A DNA stretch of 6,197 nucleotides, from positions 1 to 6,197 of the forward strand of contig JAUNIV010000165.1 in assembly GCA_030523385.1 (NCBI GenBank), read 5' to 3'. Every line of letters starts with the position of its first letter. Positions within the stretch are counted from its first letter, which is position 1. Shown here one piece after another: positions 5,761-6,197 of the stretch. The position numbers and the translations under genes are program-made. The stretch is from Bacteroidales bacterium. GTDB lineage: Bacteria; Bacteroidota; Bacteroidia; Bacteroidales; Bacteroidaceae. The notes under the pieces are model-generated. The model made no database searches. It had not been told where the DNA came from and saw only the letters and a list, made by a program, of their open reading frames with translations.

Positions 5761-6085
5761 GATATTGCCCGAAGCGGATGATTTTCTTACATCGCTAGCT
5801 ACGGTGTTGGTCAATGAAGGCTATAAGCCAACTTATAAAGCAGCCGAAAAGATAGTGGACGATATTCTTGATTATATATCCCGTTTGGATTTGGTGCCTC
5901 ACTACAGATTACCTCTTTCTGTAAAATATCATTTTATAGAATATGGTGAAGATTTATGGTATGCTTTCTTTACCCGTAAAAGTTCTCCCCATACTACATG
6001 GTATGTATTCTTCACAAAGTCTAATCATCGCATACTGGTAAAACATATCAGCAACAATTGGCTGGAAGGCCAATACATACGATAA
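5750..6085 (+). CDS. Putative RelE/ParE-like toxin
   Basis: A 111-residue protein resembling the RelE/ParE fold: a first strand MEIKILPEADDFL, a helical part with EKIVDDILDYISRL (33-46), then strands containing DLWYAFFTRK (68-77), TWYVFFTKSNHRILVKHISNNW (83-104). The alternation of a Trp-Tyr-x-Phe-Phe strand with a final ILVKHISNN strand is typical of this superfamily, whose members cleave ribosome-bound mRNA or poison gyrase. The catalytic residues vary in the family and cannot be assigned here; Arg76, Lys90, His93 and Arg94 are candidates. The gene overlaps the preceding one by 11 nt and has a GGGGA ribosome binding site inside it, so it should be made together with that protein. It is AT-rich relative to the operon on the left. 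Toxicity is inferred, and some Bacteroidetes members of such pairs may have lost it. Confidence 0.68.
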   Translation: MEIKILPEADDFLTSLATVLVNEGYKPTYKAAEKIVDDILDYISRLDLVPHYRLPLSVKYHFIEYGEDLWYAFFTRKSSPHTTWYVFFTKSNHRILVKHISNNWLEGQYIR

Positions 6086-6197
6086 ATAAACCCTATATTG
6101 CTTTTATCTCTATAACAGGAGTAAGCAGTTAAAAACGACTATTAAGTTCCTATGTTTAAAATCGGAAGTGACGGATAACATAAGATAGCCCTAAAAA
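6086..6197. other. Non-coding tail at the window edge
   Basis: No open frame of useful length is seen. A short imperfect stem (TGCTT at about 6099, AAGCA at about 6124) lies past the toxin stop but no T run follows, so a terminator is not supported. Confidence 0.4.

Overview
The window looks like chromosomal DNA of a gut Bacteroidales bacterium (Bacteroides, Phocaeicola or a close relative). The evidence is that the promoter-like sites match the Bacteroidetes sigma-ABfr pattern (TTTG about 20 nt upstream of TAnnTTTG) rather than the E. coli pattern, that ribosome binding sites are weak and A-rich, and that the protein families are common in that order (DUF3861, a DUF2271 lipoprotein, a Bcr/CflA efflux pump). 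Species cannot be told from the sequence alone.

Layout. Bases 1-158 are non-coding and hold a cluster of nested palindromes cut by the window edge. Bases 159-1608 hold a two-gene minus-strand unit: a DUF3861 protein followed 4 nt later by a Bcr/CflA-type MFS drug exporter. Its upstream region has a promoter-like site, a perfect 14-bp palindrome over the -33 element, and a strong leader hairpin followed by a T tract. Together these suggest repression and/or attenuation of an efflux operon. Bases 1923-5111 hold a four-gene minus-strand unit transcribed in the order TSUP permease, aldo/keto reductase, class I SAM methyltransferase, DUF2271 lipoprotein, with gaps of 34, 24 and 5 nt. A clear TACCTTTG box lies upstream of it, and a 21-nt-spaced direct repeat lies further upstream. 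The lipoprotein carries a DxxTGAT motif resembling the site where ApbE attaches FMN.

On the plus strand, 5482-6085 holds two small genes overlapping by 11 nt, behind a very good Bacteroides promoter (TTTG-N20-TATTTTTG). Their sizes, order, overlap and the C-terminal pattern of the second protein fit a type II toxin-antitoxin module with a RelE/ParE-like toxin. The region is visibly more AT-rich than the operon to its left, which suggests an accessory segment. Bases 6086-6197 show no gene.

How the genes work together: the efflux pair is a plausible drug-response unit. The four-gene operon mixes transport of a small anion, carbonyl reduction, methyl transfer and an envelope lipoprotein; no single pathway can be read from it. 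No RNA gene, CRISPR array, insertion sequence or origin was seen.
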